A stretch of DNA of 64,000 nt from Marinobacter sp. EhC06 (lineage in GTDB: Bacteria > Pseudomonadota > Gammaproteobacteria > Pseudomonadales > Oleiphilaceae): assembly GCF_001650915.1 (NCBI RefSeq), contig NZ_LXYO01000012.1, forward strand, positions 434,001-498,000, in the 5' to 3' direction. This document shows, one piece after another, positions 7,856 to 16,606 of this stretch. The position numbers and the translations under genes were made by a program. A model generated the notes under the pieces. That model saw only the letters and a program-made list of their open reading frames with translations. It ran no database searches and was not told where the DNA came from. Position 1 is the first letter of the stretch. Each line of letters opens with the position of its first letter.

Positions 7856-9271
7856 TTACTGGGGCTGACCTACGAAGTCATCGAACAAGATAAGCCCCAA
7901 CGCTTGCAACGCTGGATCTGCATTATCAGGATCCGCATCCCGCGCAACCACTGTGTAGACTCCACCTGCATTCAGCTCAACACCTTCGGCGGTGATCGCC
8001 GGTGTACCAGTGCCTGCCAGCGCAATGTAAACGTTATATGTGCCATCCGCTATCGGCAGGTAATCTGTTACGGCTTTGAAGGGCACGTCTGACAGAGCCG
8101 GATCTGCGTTACCGATACCGTCCTGAGTGCCCGGTACCAGATAGATGTCGACATTGCCGGCGGCAGTGGACGCGTGAACAATTCTCAAAGAGGCTTGGGT
8201 CGCGATGCTGCGAACAGTATCCTCTGCGACGAGCGCTTCGATGTTATCCAACTGCCCAACCGCAAGAACGCTATAGCCTTGACCGTTGACGAGTGGCAGT
8301 GTCTCGTCAATGACAACCTGCCCACCACTGAGACCGGTTCCAGCAGCAGCAACCCGAACTCGGGTATCCCCGGCCGGCAAAGCAGCATAGCCATCAAGGA
8401 AGGCGAACGGAGAAACACTGCCGAACGGGATGTCAGACAATGCCGCCGAACCTGTTTCGCCAACAAAAACGTCAACGTTAGGTGCGTTGGAAGAGGCATG
8501 CACAACGCGCACGCCGGCGTCCTGGCCTGCGTCGAAAATTTCGGCAACATTACTGCCATTAAGTACGACTAAGCTGATCGGGCTTGCATCGCCATTCGCA
8601 CCAGTATTGTCGACGGCGCCGACCAGAAGATCAGAACCTGCCGGCAAGCCAATCTGCCCGCTGTCATAAACAACGGTGTCTGAACCTGCAGGAGTGACCC
8701 GAATCTGATAGTCGTCTGAGGCCGGAAGCTCCAGTGGGCCTACACTTTCTTTGAAGGAGAAGCTGAAGGTAGCTTCGGCAGGAAGCGGATCGCCGGAAGC
8801 TGTCACATATACATCCACTGGACCAGCGGCAGCGGTCTGGGCCTCGGGCGAAAGATGAACAACCCTCAAACGCGCGCTGTTGGCATCATCACGGGCGCCA
8901 TCATCGGTCAGAATCAGAGGCTCGATGGTCTCGTCGCCAACTTTACCAACTGCAATCACGTCGTAGCTGGTATCGGAACGAAGCGAAACCCCATCGGCAG
9001 AAATCACTGTCACAGTCTCACCGCCCGGGAGCAATCCGTCGACAGCAATATCAGCAACTCCAGCACTCGGCGTCAAAACAGCGGCCTGCTTATAATCAGC
9101 ACCGGGGACAACAACATCACCGTTCACCCGTACATTTACCGCGGGTGCATCCGAAGATGCATGCAGGACTCGGACACTGGTGGTTGCTGGATCATCATCG
9201 TCATCAAGCCAACACCCGGACAGCATGACACTGCCCGCTAAAACCATCGGTAAAGCGTATTTTGTATTCAT
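7856..9271 (-). CDS. DUF4397 repeat lipoprotein
   Basis: 471 residues. The N terminus is a lipoprotein signal with lipobox LSGC (Cys20), followed by an acidic WLDDDDD linker, so the protein is lipid-anchored; the Asp-rich linker is compatible with outer-membrane sorting. Four repeats of the DUF4397 type begin near residues 33, 135, 254 and 362 with V/LRVLHASSDAPxVxVxV-like strands, each about 100 residues of beta structure. The start at ATG 9271 has GGGGAG upstream. DUF4397 proteins are thought to be surface or adhesion-like, but no activity is known. It ends at a strong terminator. Confidence 0.85.
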   Translation of the reverse strand: MNTKYALPMVLAGSVMLSGCWLDDDDDPATTSVRVLHASSDAPAVNVRVNGDVVVPGADYKQAAVLTPSAGVADIAVDGLLPGGETVTVISADGVSLRSDTSYDVIAVGKVGDETIEPLILTDDGARDDANSARLRVVHLSPEAQTAAAGPVDVYVTASGDPLPAEATFSFSFKESVGPLELPASDDYQIRVTPAGSDTVVYDSGQIGLPAGSDLLVGAVDNTGANGDASPISLVVLNGSNVAEIFDAGQDAGVRVVHASSNAPNVDVFVGETGSAALSDIPFGSVSPFAFLDGYAALPAGDTRVRVAAAGTGLSGGQVVIDETLPLVNGQGYSVLAVGQLDNIEALVAEDTVRSIATQASLRIVHASTAAGNVDIYLVPGTQDGIGNADPALSDVPFKAVTDYLPIADGTYNVYIALAGTGTPAITAEGVELNAGGVYTVVARDADPDNADPALQALGLILFDDFVGQPQ

Positions 9272-9426
9272 TGTTTCAACTCCCCACTTGTAGAGGTTGT
9301 TTACCAGGATTTGAGTGGTTCGAACCTGCATAAATTCAGTCCATGAATCATGCGTCAATGCATTTACGGGGAGTCAGAACGAACGGATTTGCATCTTTTA
9401 ACATTTAAGCTTACATGTGTACGCAA

Positions 9427-9666
9427 TCAGTCAAGTCTGCGCATGGTGAACTCAGTCATCTTCCCGGCAAGCGGAGCGATGAAGGTCACCAGAGGGAAGG
9501 CAACGGCCCAGGCGACCAGGAAAGCCGGTCCCCATCTGTAATGGAACTCACTGTCGATGCCCGTATTGATGAAAGTGATCACCCCGGACATCAGCAGGGA
9601 CATGATTCCGGACATGTAAAAGCCGAAAATCAGCTGGCGTAGACGTGAAAGTCTCATTTTGCTCAT
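9427..9666 (-). CDS. DUF2798 small membrane protein
   Basis: 79 residues with two membrane segments (FGFYMSGIMSLLMSGVITFI and FLVAWAVAFPLVTFIAPLAG) and the DUF2798 layout. The ATG at 9666 is preceded by AGGAGA; the 14 extra residues of the longer frame have no ribosome site. Function is unknown. It stands alone between the DUF4397 gene and a divergent lipoprotein gene. Confidence 0.8.
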   Translation of the reverse strand: MSKMRLSRLRQLIFGFYMSGIMSLLMSGVITFINTGIDSEFHYRWGPAFLVAWAVAFPLVTFIAPLAGKMTEFTMRRLD

Positions 9667-9810
9667 GACTTCTCCTGAACAATGCTCCAGCGTTCCTCGG
9701 AGCAGCATCTGAAAGGCGTGATATGTCGTACACTGTTAATCAATAAACGCTGAATGATAGTGAGCTTGCAACCCTTTTTCGATACGCCTTTTTACCAAGA
9801 CAGGTGAGCC

Positions 9811-10689
9811 ATGGATACCGGTCACGAGAGCGCAACCAGTTTTGCCAAACCCTTTGTTCTCATTCTGGTACTGGCGTTTGGTCTGGTTGGCTGCAGTTCG
9901 ACCAAGGTGGCTTATCGATATGCGGACTGGGGCATTGTGTGGTGGGTTGAGGACTACGTGTCACTTACCGCCGACCAGAAGCAGCAACTCAACAACGATA
10001 TTGCACAACTCCGGCAATGGCATTGCAGTGCCGAGCTGCCCCGTTATCAGGCCTGGCTGGATGAACTCGAGTCTGACGTATCCAACAAGCCACCCGATCA
10101 GGCCACTATAGAGTACCATCAGCAGCAACTTTTCAGTTTCTTCCCGAGTCTTCTGGAACGGGCAGCCCCGGTCGCAACAAACCTTCTCTCCAGCCTGAGC
10201 GATGAGCAGGTACAGGAGTTGGCGGACAACATGGGGCAAAGCCAGCGGGAAATGGAAGAGGAATTCCTGGCCGATTCCCCGGAAGCGACAGCCGAGGCCC
10301 GGGCCGAGAGAACCGCAGAGCGGGTCGAACGTTGGCTGGGAGAACTGAACAGTAATCAACGAGACATCGTGCGGCAATGGTCAGCCAATCGGGGCGCCCA
10401 GACTGAAATCTGGCTGCAGGGGCGAAGGAACTGGCAACTGGCACTGCTGGAGATATTGGAGGGAAGAGACGAGCCTACGTTTGAGGCGGAACTGGAATAT
10501 CTGATTCTCAATTCCGAGGAGGTGAGGGGCGAGGCCTACAAAGCCATGATGGCGGAGAGTCGCGTTGCCATGGCGTCCCTGATGCATGATCTGATCCTGG
10601 CAGGTGACAACACAACACTGGCCCATCTGCAGAATCGGGCAGTAGAGCTCAAAAACGATTTTGAAGCATTGACCTGCTCGCCGGCCTGA
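9811..10689 (+). CDS. DUF6279 family lipoprotein
   Basis: 292 residues. The signal ends in a lipobox LVGC (about residue 28), then STKVAYRYADWGIVWWVEDYVSLTADQ, the conserved opening of the DUF6279 family. The rest is highly helical and charged, with a glutamate/arginine-rich middle section (about 145-180). The start has AGGTGAG upstream. It is an envelope lipoprotein of unknown function, convergent with the SDR gene and separated from it by a long hairpin. Confidence 0.8.
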   Translation: MDTGHESATSFAKPFVLILVLAFGLVGCSSTKVAYRYADWGIVWWVEDYVSLTADQKQQLNNDIAQLRQWHCSAELPRYQAWLDELESDVSNKPPDQATIEYHQQQLFSFFPSLLERAAPVATNLLSSLSDEQVQELADNMGQSQREMEEEFLADSPEATAEARAERTAERVERWLGELNSNQRDIVRQWSANRGAQTEIWLQGRRNWQLALLEILEGRDEPTFEAELEYLILNSEEVRGEAYKAMMAESRVAMASLMHDLILAGDNTTLAHLQNRAVELKNDFEALTCSPA

Positions 10690-10709
10690 TATTCCCGCCG
10701 AATTGAACA

Positions 10710-10741
10710 AGGGGCCAGATGAAGACTTTCATCTGGCCCCT
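10710..10741. terminator. bidirectional hairpin between convergent genes
   Basis: A 14-bp perfect stem (AGGGGCCAGATGAA with its complement) closed by a GACT loop, 20 bp past each flanking stop codon. There is no clear T-run on either strand, but the position and stem strength fit a shared transcription stop. Confidence 0.65.
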
Positions 10742-10760
10742 ACCTGCCCTGAGACTACAC

Positions 10761-11531
10761 TTAGACCGTCAGGTAACCACCATCGGCGTTGATGCAAGCG
10801 CCCGTGGTATAGCTGGAAGCATCGGAAACCAGGTACAGAACGGTACCCGCCATTTCACTTGGATCCGCTACCCGCTTCATGGGAATGTGAGCCATGGCCT
10901 GCTTCTTGATGGCTTCGTTCGTAGTCAGGGCGCTGGCAAACTTGGTATCGGTCAGCCCCGGCAGCAGCGCATTCACGCGGATTTTCTGCTGGCCCAGCTC
11001 CATGGCAAAGGATTTGGTCATGGAAATCACGGCGGCCTTGGTGACCGAGTAGATGCCCTGGTAGTGGCCCGGATTTACACCGTTCACGGAGGCCACGTTC
11101 ACAATGGAACCGCCACCGGCTTTCTTCATCATCTGGGCGCCACGGGCGCACATGAAGAAATAGCCCCGGATATTCACATCCACGGTCTTGTTGAAAGCGC
11201 CCAGATCGGTGTCTTCCACCGGCCCGAAATAGGGATTGGCGGCAGCGTTGTTCACCAGAATATCCAGCTTGCCGTGGGTCTGCTCAATGTGCCCCCAGAT
11301 ACTCTCGATCTGGTCCATATCACCAATGTGGCAGGCGTAGGCCTCGGCGCTACCGCCGGCATCCCGGATGCTGCTGGCAACGGCTTCGCATCCATCGATC
11401 TTGCGGCTGCTTACGATGACGTGGGCGCCATACTCGGCCAGGGTGCGGGCAATGCTCTCGCCGATGCCGCGGCTGGCACCGGTAATCAGGGCAACCTTGC
11501 CAGTAAGATCAAACAGGTTCTTGCTGCTCAT
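10761..11531 (-). CDS. short-chain dehydrogenase/reductase
   Basis: 256 residues of the classical SDR family: TGASRGIG cofactor loop (about 18-25), NNAA (about 93), catalytic Ser in VNVASVNG and YSVTK (about 161-165). The C terminus NADGGYLTV is typical of reductases related to FabG and DHRS4. It is the last gene of the minus-strand cluster starting at the acyl-CoA dehydrogenase, 17 bp after the histidine phosphatase-like gene, so a hydroxyacyl-CoA or other lipid-derived alcohol is a reasonable guess for the substrate. Cofactor and substrate are not certain. Confidence 0.88.
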   Translation of the reverse strand: MSSKNLFDLTGKVALITGASRGIGESIARTLAEYGAHVIVSSRKIDGCEAVASSIRDAGGSAEAYACHIGDMDQIESIWGHIEQTHGKLDILVNNAAANPYFGPVEDTDLGAFNKTVDVNIRGYFFMCARGAQMMKKAGGGSIVNVASVNGVNPGHYQGIYSVTKAAVISMTKSFAMELGQQKIRVNALLPGLTDTKFASALTTNEAIKKQAMAHIPMKRVADPSEMAGTVLYLVSDASSYTTGACINADGGYLTV

Positions 11532-11548
11532 TCGTTCACCTCAATTCA

Positions 11549-12238
11549 CTATCGGAATGTCACCAGGGCGGGGTCATCCGCTTCCAGGTGGCTGTAGTTA
11601 TTAAAAACGGCCAGGCTACGCCGTGGGCCGGAATACAGGACTCGCGAAACACTGGTGTTGGCAATGACCTCGTTGAGGCCGAGTGCCCGAGCGTCATCCA
11701 GGCCCAGCAGATGCTGGGCGATCACGGAAATGGGCCCGCCAGAGGTCGCTACCAACACGTCGCCGCCATCGGCGTACTCGATCATCTCCTCGAAGGCCGC
11801 CAGGACACGGGCCTTGAAGTCCGGCCAGCTTTCCTCGTACTCATGGTCATACTCACCCGAGGCCCAGCGATGCACAGCGTGTACAAAGGCCTCCTGGAAC
11901 GCCTTGGCCGGCTTGGGGAACGTCTTGAGATCCCGCGCCATCACCGCGCGGTCACTCCACTCCGGGCGGTACCGGGCCACCACGGTTGTGTGGTCAAACT
12001 CGTTGAAGCCGGGAACCACCTGCATATCGGGCAGTTTGGATCCGTACCCGGTGGCGATGGCTTCGACGGTTTCCCGGTGGCGCTCCAGATCGCCCCCGAA
12101 AATCGCCGCCGGTTCAACTTTGCCGGCCAGCCAGCGGCCAAGCACCCTGCCCTGCTCCCAGCCGGTGGAAGAGAGTTGGTCATAGTTCTCCTTCCCGAAA
12201 CTGGCCTGGCCGTGACGAACCAGATAAATCGTCGCCAT
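11549..12238 (-). CDS. histidine phosphatase superfamily protein, variant active site
   Basis: 229 residues of the phosphoglycerate mutase-like superfamily. LVRHGQASFG (residues 6-15) carries the phosphorylated histidine. In the place where the family normally has a second histidine (S-H-G-G), this protein reads ATSGGPIS, so that catalytic position is serine. GGDLERHRETVEAI supplies an expected phosphate-binding region. The start overlaps the kinase stop by one base (TAATG), so the two are translationally coupled. Next to an APH-fold kinase it could remove or sense a phosphorylated intermediate; low or altered catalysis is also possible. Confidence 0.8.
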   Translation of the reverse strand: MATIYLVRHGQASFGKENYDQLSSTGWEQGRVLGRWLAGKVEPAAIFGGDLERHRETVEAIATGYGSKLPDMQVVPGFNEFDHTTVVARYRPEWSDRAVMARDLKTFPKPAKAFQEAFVHAVHRWASGEYDHEYEESWPDFKARVLAAFEEMIEYADGGDVLVATSGGPISVIAQHLLGLDDARALGLNEVIANTSVSRVLYSGPRRSLAVFNNYSHLEADDPALVTFR

Positions 12239-13302
12239 TACAGGGAGCTCTCCGCAATCAGTCGCTGGCAGCGCTTCTCAAGGTAATTGGCGGCGTGCCC
12301 AAAGGCAGCGAAACGCTTGTCTTTGGTCTGGCCATGATAGAATCGGTAATAGATCTGCTGGATGATAACTGCCAGCCGGAACAGGCCGTAGATCTCATAG
12401 AAATCGAAGTTGTCGACCATAAAGCCGGACTGCTCCATGTAATACTCCACCACCTGCTTGCGGGTGAGCATGCCAGGGCGATGGGTCGGTTGCCGACGCA
12501 GCATCTGGAACGGGCCTTCGTCGTCCGCCTCAATCCAGTAAGCCAGGCTGTTACCCAGATCCATCAGCGGATCGCCGATGGTTGCCATCTCCCAGTCCAG
12601 CACGCCGATTACCTCGAACGGGTTGCCCGGATTCAGCACCACGTTGTCGAAGCGGAAATCGTTGTGGATCACGACCTGGGCAATGTCCTCGGGCATCTTG
12701 TCGTTGAGCCAGCTCATGACCTGCTCGAAGTCGCCCACATCATCGGTGCGTGCCTTGCGGAAACGGTCACTCCAGCCGCCAATCTGGCGCTGAACGTAAC
12801 CTTCGCCCTTGCCCAACTTGTCCAGGCCTGCTGCTTTGGCATCGACACGGTGAAGATCCACCAGCTTGTCGATCACGTTCAGGCAAAGCTTGCGGGTATC
12901 GGCTTCACTGAGTTCGAAATCCTTGGGAAAGTCCTGGCGCAGAATGATGCCCTTTAACCGTTCCATCACATAGAAATCGCAACCCAGCACGTCGTGATCA
13001 TCACAAATGGCAATGATGTTGGGCACGTAGGGATAAACCGGTTTTAGCGCCCGCATGACCTTCGCCTCACGCAGCATGTCGTGGGCGGACTTGGCGATCT
13101 TGCCGAACGGCGGCCGGCGCAACACGTAGGAACGGTCGCCGTAATCCACCTGATAGGTCAGGTTTGAGGCGCCACCCGGGTATTGACGAATCTCTGGCTC
13201 GCCTTGCAGATCCGGGATCGCCGCTTTCATGAACCGGTCTACGGCGCCGATGTCCAGTTCCTCGCCTTCCCGGATGTCCACGGCCTCGTCGATCTGGGTC
13301 AT
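12238..13302 (-). CDS. APH-fold kinase, ACAD10/11- and LvaA-like
   Basis: 354 residues of the aminoglycoside phosphotransferase-like fold. The nucleotide region QYPGGASNLTYQV with YVLRRPP (about 40-63), catalytic HNDFRFDN and metal-binding VLDWEMATIGDPLMDLG match the subgroup found with acyl-CoA dehydrogenases. Fused relatives in animals are ACAD10/ACAD11; LvaA in Pseudomonas putida is a stand-alone member acting on 4-hydroxyvaleryl-CoA. A sequence AAAGGAGAG precedes the ATG. Gene order with the dehydrogenase and phosphatase-like gene supports phosphorylation of a 4-hydroxyacyl-CoA rather than antibiotic resistance. Substrate is inferred. Confidence 0.85.
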   Translation of the reverse strand: MTQIDEAVDIREGEELDIGAVDRFMKAAIPDLQGEPEIRQYPGGASNLTYQVDYGDRSYVLRRPPFGKIAKSAHDMLREAKVMRALKPVYPYVPNIIAICDDHDVLGCDFYVMERLKGIILRQDFPKDFELSEADTRKLCLNVIDKLVDLHRVDAKAAGLDKLGKGEGYVQRQIGGWSDRFRKARTDDVGDFEQVMSWLNDKMPEDIAQVVIHNDFRFDNVVLNPGNPFEVIGVLDWEMATIGDPLMDLGNSLAYWIEADDEGPFQMLRRQPTHRPGMLTRKQVVEYYMEQSGFMVDNFDFYEIYGLFRLAVIIQQIYYRFYHGQTKDKRFAAFGHAANYLEKRCQRLIAESSL

Positions 13303-13353
13303 TCAGGACTCTCCTTTTGAATCTTAAGTTTAAGACAGTTTGGGACAGCGCAC

Positions 13354-14172
13354 TCAGGCCTTGCTGCCACCCATCTTGTTCATCCAGCGCTTGCTTTCCT
13401 GATGCATCAGCCAGTCGAAAGCCTTGGGCGCATGGCGTTTGAGCATCCACATGCGGCGCTCCTTGGCATGGGGTAGTACCCAGAAACTCTTGTTCTCCAC
13501 CGACCGGAAAATATCCTCGGCCACATCCTCGGCGGTTACCGTGGAGCGCTTCATCAGCTTGTTCACATTCTGCTGAATGCCGGGAATGTCCGAACGCATG
13601 CTGCTGGTCAGATTGGTCTGGAAAAACGCCGGGCACACGCAGCTCACATGAATACCGGCATCCCGAAGCTCCTGGCTCAGGGTTTCAGACAGGGCAATCA
13701 CCCCGGCCTTGGTCACATTGTAGCTATCCATTAACGGCGCCAGCATCAGCCCGGCCATGGAAGCCACATTCACAAACGCCCCGGAGCCCTGCTGCTTGAA
13801 CTGCGGCGTGAACGCTTTGCAACCACGAACCACACCCAGCACGTTAATATCGAGAATCCACTCCCAATCCGCCATGGTGGTATCTTCAATGGAACCGGCA
13901 GAGGCGACGCCAGCGTTGTTCACCACCACATCAACGCCACCCCATTTCTTCACCAGATCATCGCGGACCTTTTCGAAATCCGTGAGCCGGCGAACATCGC
14001 ACTCGACGAAGTAGCCCTCGCCTCCGGCGGCATTAATCTCTTTCTCGACGCCAACACCCTGCTCCGGGTTAATGTCGCCGATGCAAACTTTGGCGCCTTC
14101 TTTGGCATAACGCAGTGCTATGGCGCGGCCAAGTCCGCTTGCGCCGCCCGTGATGAATACTCTTTGTGTCAT
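13354..14172 (-). CDS. short-chain dehydrogenase/reductase
   Basis: 272 residues, classical SDR: TGGASGLG (9-16), NNAG (about 88), NVASMAG and YNVTK (about 155-159). It has a 40-residue C-terminal extension (HAKERRMWMLKRHAPKAFDWLMHQESKRW) that is basic and amphipathic, as in SDRs that touch membranes or lipid substrates. It lies between the acyl-CoA dehydrogenase (172 bp away, with a palindromic repeat between them) and the kinase (51 bp). It is not closely related to the other SDR of this cluster. Confidence 0.87.
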   Translation of the reverse strand: MTQRVFITGGASGLGRAIALRYAKEGAKVCIGDINPEQGVGVEKEINAAGGEGYFVECDVRRLTDFEKVRDDLVKKWGGVDVVVNNAGVASAGSIEDTTMADWEWILDINVLGVVRGCKAFTPQFKQQGSGAFVNVASMAGLMLAPLMDSYNVTKAGVIALSETLSQELRDAGIHVSCVCPAFFQTNLTSSMRSDIPGIQQNVNKLMKRSTVTAEDVAEDIFRSVENKSFWVLPHAKERRMWMLKRHAPKAFDWLMHQESKRWMNKMGGSKA

Positions 14173-14224
14173 GGTGATTCCCGTTGTATCGGATTTTTAG
14201 TCAGCTTAACTCACAGGTATACGA

Positions 14225-14331
14225 GAGTGGGCGGGGCTTGCCTTCTGAAACTGTGCGGAGCCATGGATGGCGTAGCCAAGCGTACATGGACGTATCCACA
14301 GCGTGTTTCAGAAGGCCAGCCCCGCCCGCTC
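14225..14331. repeat. long palindromic element, copy 2
   Basis: 27-bp inverted arms (14225-14251 and 14305-14331) with one G-T wobble and one mismatch enclose a 53-nt core. The core holds GCCA-TGGA-TGGC (14260-14271) and, 23 bases on, ACATGGACGT (second CATGGA at 14285-14290), then AGCGT. The core aligns with copies 1 and 3; the arms do not. It starts 13 bp past the stop of the acyl-CoA dehydrogenase gene and ahead of the SDR gene, both minus strand. Confidence 0.85.
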
Positions 14332-14344
14332 CGCCACCGAGCTA

Positions 14345-15556
14345 TCAGTTCTTGTACTTTCGCAATTCAAGACGAGCCACCATAGCCCGATGCACCTCAT
14401 CCGGGCCATCCGCCAGGCGTAAAACACGGGCATAGGCAAACAGCTGCGTCAGCGGGAAATCGTCGTCGCTGACCCCGGCACCACCGTGAATCTGAATGGC
14501 CTGATCCACAATGGTTTGCAGCATGGACGGAATCACCGCCTTGATCATGGAGACTTCCTGAAGTGCCCCCATGATGCCCTTGGTATCCAATGCCCAGGCG
14601 CATTTGAGGGTCAGCAGACGAGCCTGCTCAATGGCCATGCGGGCATTGGCAATGATATCCGGATTACCGCCCAGCTTGGCGATCGGCCGCCCGAAGGCCT
14701 CACGAGTGGTGGCACGCTTGATCAGAATCTCCAGTGTACGCTCCGCCGCACCGATGGCCCGCATGCAGTGGTGCACGCGGCCTGGCCCCAGACGGCCCTG
14801 GGCAATCTCGAAACCGCGGCCCGGGCCGGCGATGAAGGCGCTTTTGGGCAACCGGACGTTGTCGAACAGCACCTCGCCGTGGCCGTAGGGCTCGTCGTAT
14901 TCGCCGAATACCGGCAGCATACGCTCGATCTTGACGCCCGGGGTGTCCAGCGGCACCAGCACCATGGAATGACGGCGATGCTTGTGGGCGTCCGGATCGG
15001 TAAGTCCCATGAAGATGGCAACCTTGCAGTCCGGGTGTCCGATACCGGTGCTCCACCACTTGCGGCCGTTCAGAACCACTTCGTCGCCATCAACAACGGC
15101 AGTCGCCTCCATATTGGTGGCATCGGAAGAGGCAACCGCCGGCTCGGTCATGCAGAAGGCGGAGCGGATCTCACCGCTGAGCAGGCGCGGCAGCCACTCG
15201 GCTTTCTGCTCTTCGGAGCCGTAATGGATCAATACTTCCATATTCCCGGTGTCCGGCGCGTTGCAGTTGAAGATCTCCGGCGCAATAAAGCTGCGCCCGG
15301 TTTCCTCGGCAATCAGGGCATAGTCTGAGTTCAGCAGGCCGCAGCCGTATTTTTCGTCCGGGAAGAACATGTTCCAGAGGCCCTGGGCCCTGGCTTTTTC
15401 CTTCAGCTCCCGAATGATCGGCAGCACAACCCAGCGGTTATCCAGGGAGGCAAGCTCCTTGTGGTACTGCTCTTCAATAGGAAAAATCTCATCCTTCATG
15501 AACTGCTTCACGCGGCTGAGATAATCCTGTCCTTTCTCGGAAATATTGAAATCCAT
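14345..15556 (-). CDS. acyl-CoA dehydrogenase, ACAD10/11 type
   Basis: 403 residues with full acyl-CoA dehydrogenase architecture: helical N domain, the FAD-binding FCMTEPAVASSDATN segment (about 134-148), beta domain with KWWSTGIGHP, and a helical C domain ending DGPDEVHRAMVARLEL. The WWSTG and IHGGAGVSDD blocks are those of the ACAD10/11-like subfamily. AGGAGA precedes the ATG. It is the first gene of a minus-strand cluster with an APH-fold kinase and is divergent from a LysR gene. Expected role: FAD-dependent step on a branched, hydroxylated or phosphorylated acyl-CoA. Confidence 0.92.
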   Translation of the reverse strand: MDFNISEKGQDYLSRVKQFMKDEIFPIEEQYHKELASLDNRWVVLPIIRELKEKARAQGLWNMFFPDEKYGCGLLNSDYALIAEETGRSFIAPEIFNCNAPDTGNMEVLIHYGSEEQKAEWLPRLLSGEIRSAFCMTEPAVASSDATNMEATAVVDGDEVVLNGRKWWSTGIGHPDCKVAIFMGLTDPDAHKHRRHSMVLVPLDTPGVKIERMLPVFGEYDEPYGHGEVLFDNVRLPKSAFIAGPGRGFEIAQGRLGPGRVHHCMRAIGAAERTLEILIKRATTREAFGRPIAKLGGNPDIIANARMAIEQARLLTLKCAWALDTKGIMGALQEVSMIKAVIPSMLQTIVDQAIQIHGGAGVSDDDFPLTQLFAYARVLRLADGPDEVHRAMVARLELRKYKN

Positions 15557-15577
15557 CGCCGTCTCCTCGCTAACGGT

Positions 15578-15593
15578 TGCACGGTGGCGTGCA
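15578..15593. promoter_or_regulatory. inverted repeat in the acyl-CoA dehydrogenase/LysR intergenic region
   Basis: TGCACG-GTGG-CGTGCA, a perfect six-base inverted repeat, sits 21-37 bp upstream of the dehydrogenase start in the 153-bp divergent region. An AT-rich stretch (15640-15685) next to it could carry promoters. It is a candidate operator for the LysR protein or another regulator; binding is not shown by sequence alone. Confidence 0.35.
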
Positions 15594-15709
15594 CGGAATA
15601 ATCACGTTGAGACCAGTCTAGGGATGACTTAACTATTACGCGACTGAATTATTCTTATCGTTTATTATTAACCATACTTATTCAAAATTTCCAAAGAACG
15701 GACCCGCTC

Positions 15710-16603
15710 ATGGCCCTCAATCGCTTGGACCTGAACCTGCTGCACGTCTTCGACACCATCTACCGGGAAGGAAGCCTGACCCGCGCGGCCAGGGCACTGC
15801 ATCTGACCCAACCAGCGGTCAGTCACTCGCTGTCCCGGCTTCGGGACCACTTTGATGATCCGCTGTTTACCCGCCAGGGCAACCAGATGGTGCCAACGCC
15901 CCTGGCCCGGCGCTTCCTCGAGTCCATGCGACCGGGGCTCACCCAGATCCAGGGTGCGGTAAACCAGTTTCATGCCTTTGACCCGGCCACCCAGCGCAAA
16001 ACCTATTCACTCGGGTTGCGAGACATCCTGGAATCCACCTTCCTGCCCCGCTTGATGGCACGACTGGACGCCTACCCGGAACTGGAGATCGTCAGTCAGC
16101 GGATTGCGCGGCGTGATATGGAGACGCAACTGGCGGCGGGCAAACTGGATTTTGCCGTGGATGTGCTATTGCCCGTGAGCAATCAGACCTCCCACGAACT
16201 GCTGCGGCGCGACCGGCTCGTGGTTCTGGCACGGGAGGGTCACCCACTAGCAGAAGGGGCCCTGGACATGGAAGGGTACTTGTCCGCAAAACACGTGCTG
16301 GTGTCTTCACGTACCGAGGGGCCCGGGATTGAGGATTTCGAGCTATCGAGGCTGGGGGTCCAGCGCAGCATCCGCCTAAGGTGCCAGCATTACTACGCCG
16401 CTTGCAGAGTGGTGGAGGACACCGATCTGTTGCTGACCATGCCCGAAGCCTACGCCCGCATCATTGCCCAGCGGGCCAATATCCGGATCATGGATCCGCC
16501 AGCAGACCTGCCATCCATCGACGTTCACCTTTATTGGCACAAGGCTTACGAGCGAGAACCGGCGCTGATCTGGTTCCGGGAGCAATTGAAGGCGATCAGC
16601 TGA
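15710..16603 (+). CDS. LysR family transcriptional regulator
   Basis: 297 residues. The winged helix-turn-helix (residues 6-65) is typical: GSLTRAARALHLTQPAVSHS, then LRDHFDDPLFTRQ. The remaining 200 residues match the LysR effector-binding domain. It is transcribed away from the acyl-CoA dehydrogenase cluster, the usual arrangement for a local regulator, so its likely target is that operon. The ligand would then be a CoA ester or hydroxy acid intermediate, which is inference. The ribosome site is weak. Confidence 0.9.
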   Translation: MALNRLDLNLLHVFDTIYREGSLTRAARALHLTQPAVSHSLSRLRDHFDDPLFTRQGNQMVPTPLARRFLESMRPGLTQIQGAVNQFHAFDPATQRKTYSLGLRDILESTFLPRLMARLDAYPELEIVSQRIARRDMETQLAAGKLDFAVDVLLPVSNQTSHELLRRDRLVVLAREGHPLAEGALDMEGYLSAKHVLVSSRTEGPGIEDFELSRLGVQRSIRLRCQHYYAACRVVEDTDLLLTMPEAYARIIAQRANIRIMDPPADLPSIDVHLYWHKAYEREPALIWFREQLKAIS

Positions 16604-16606
16604 GAA

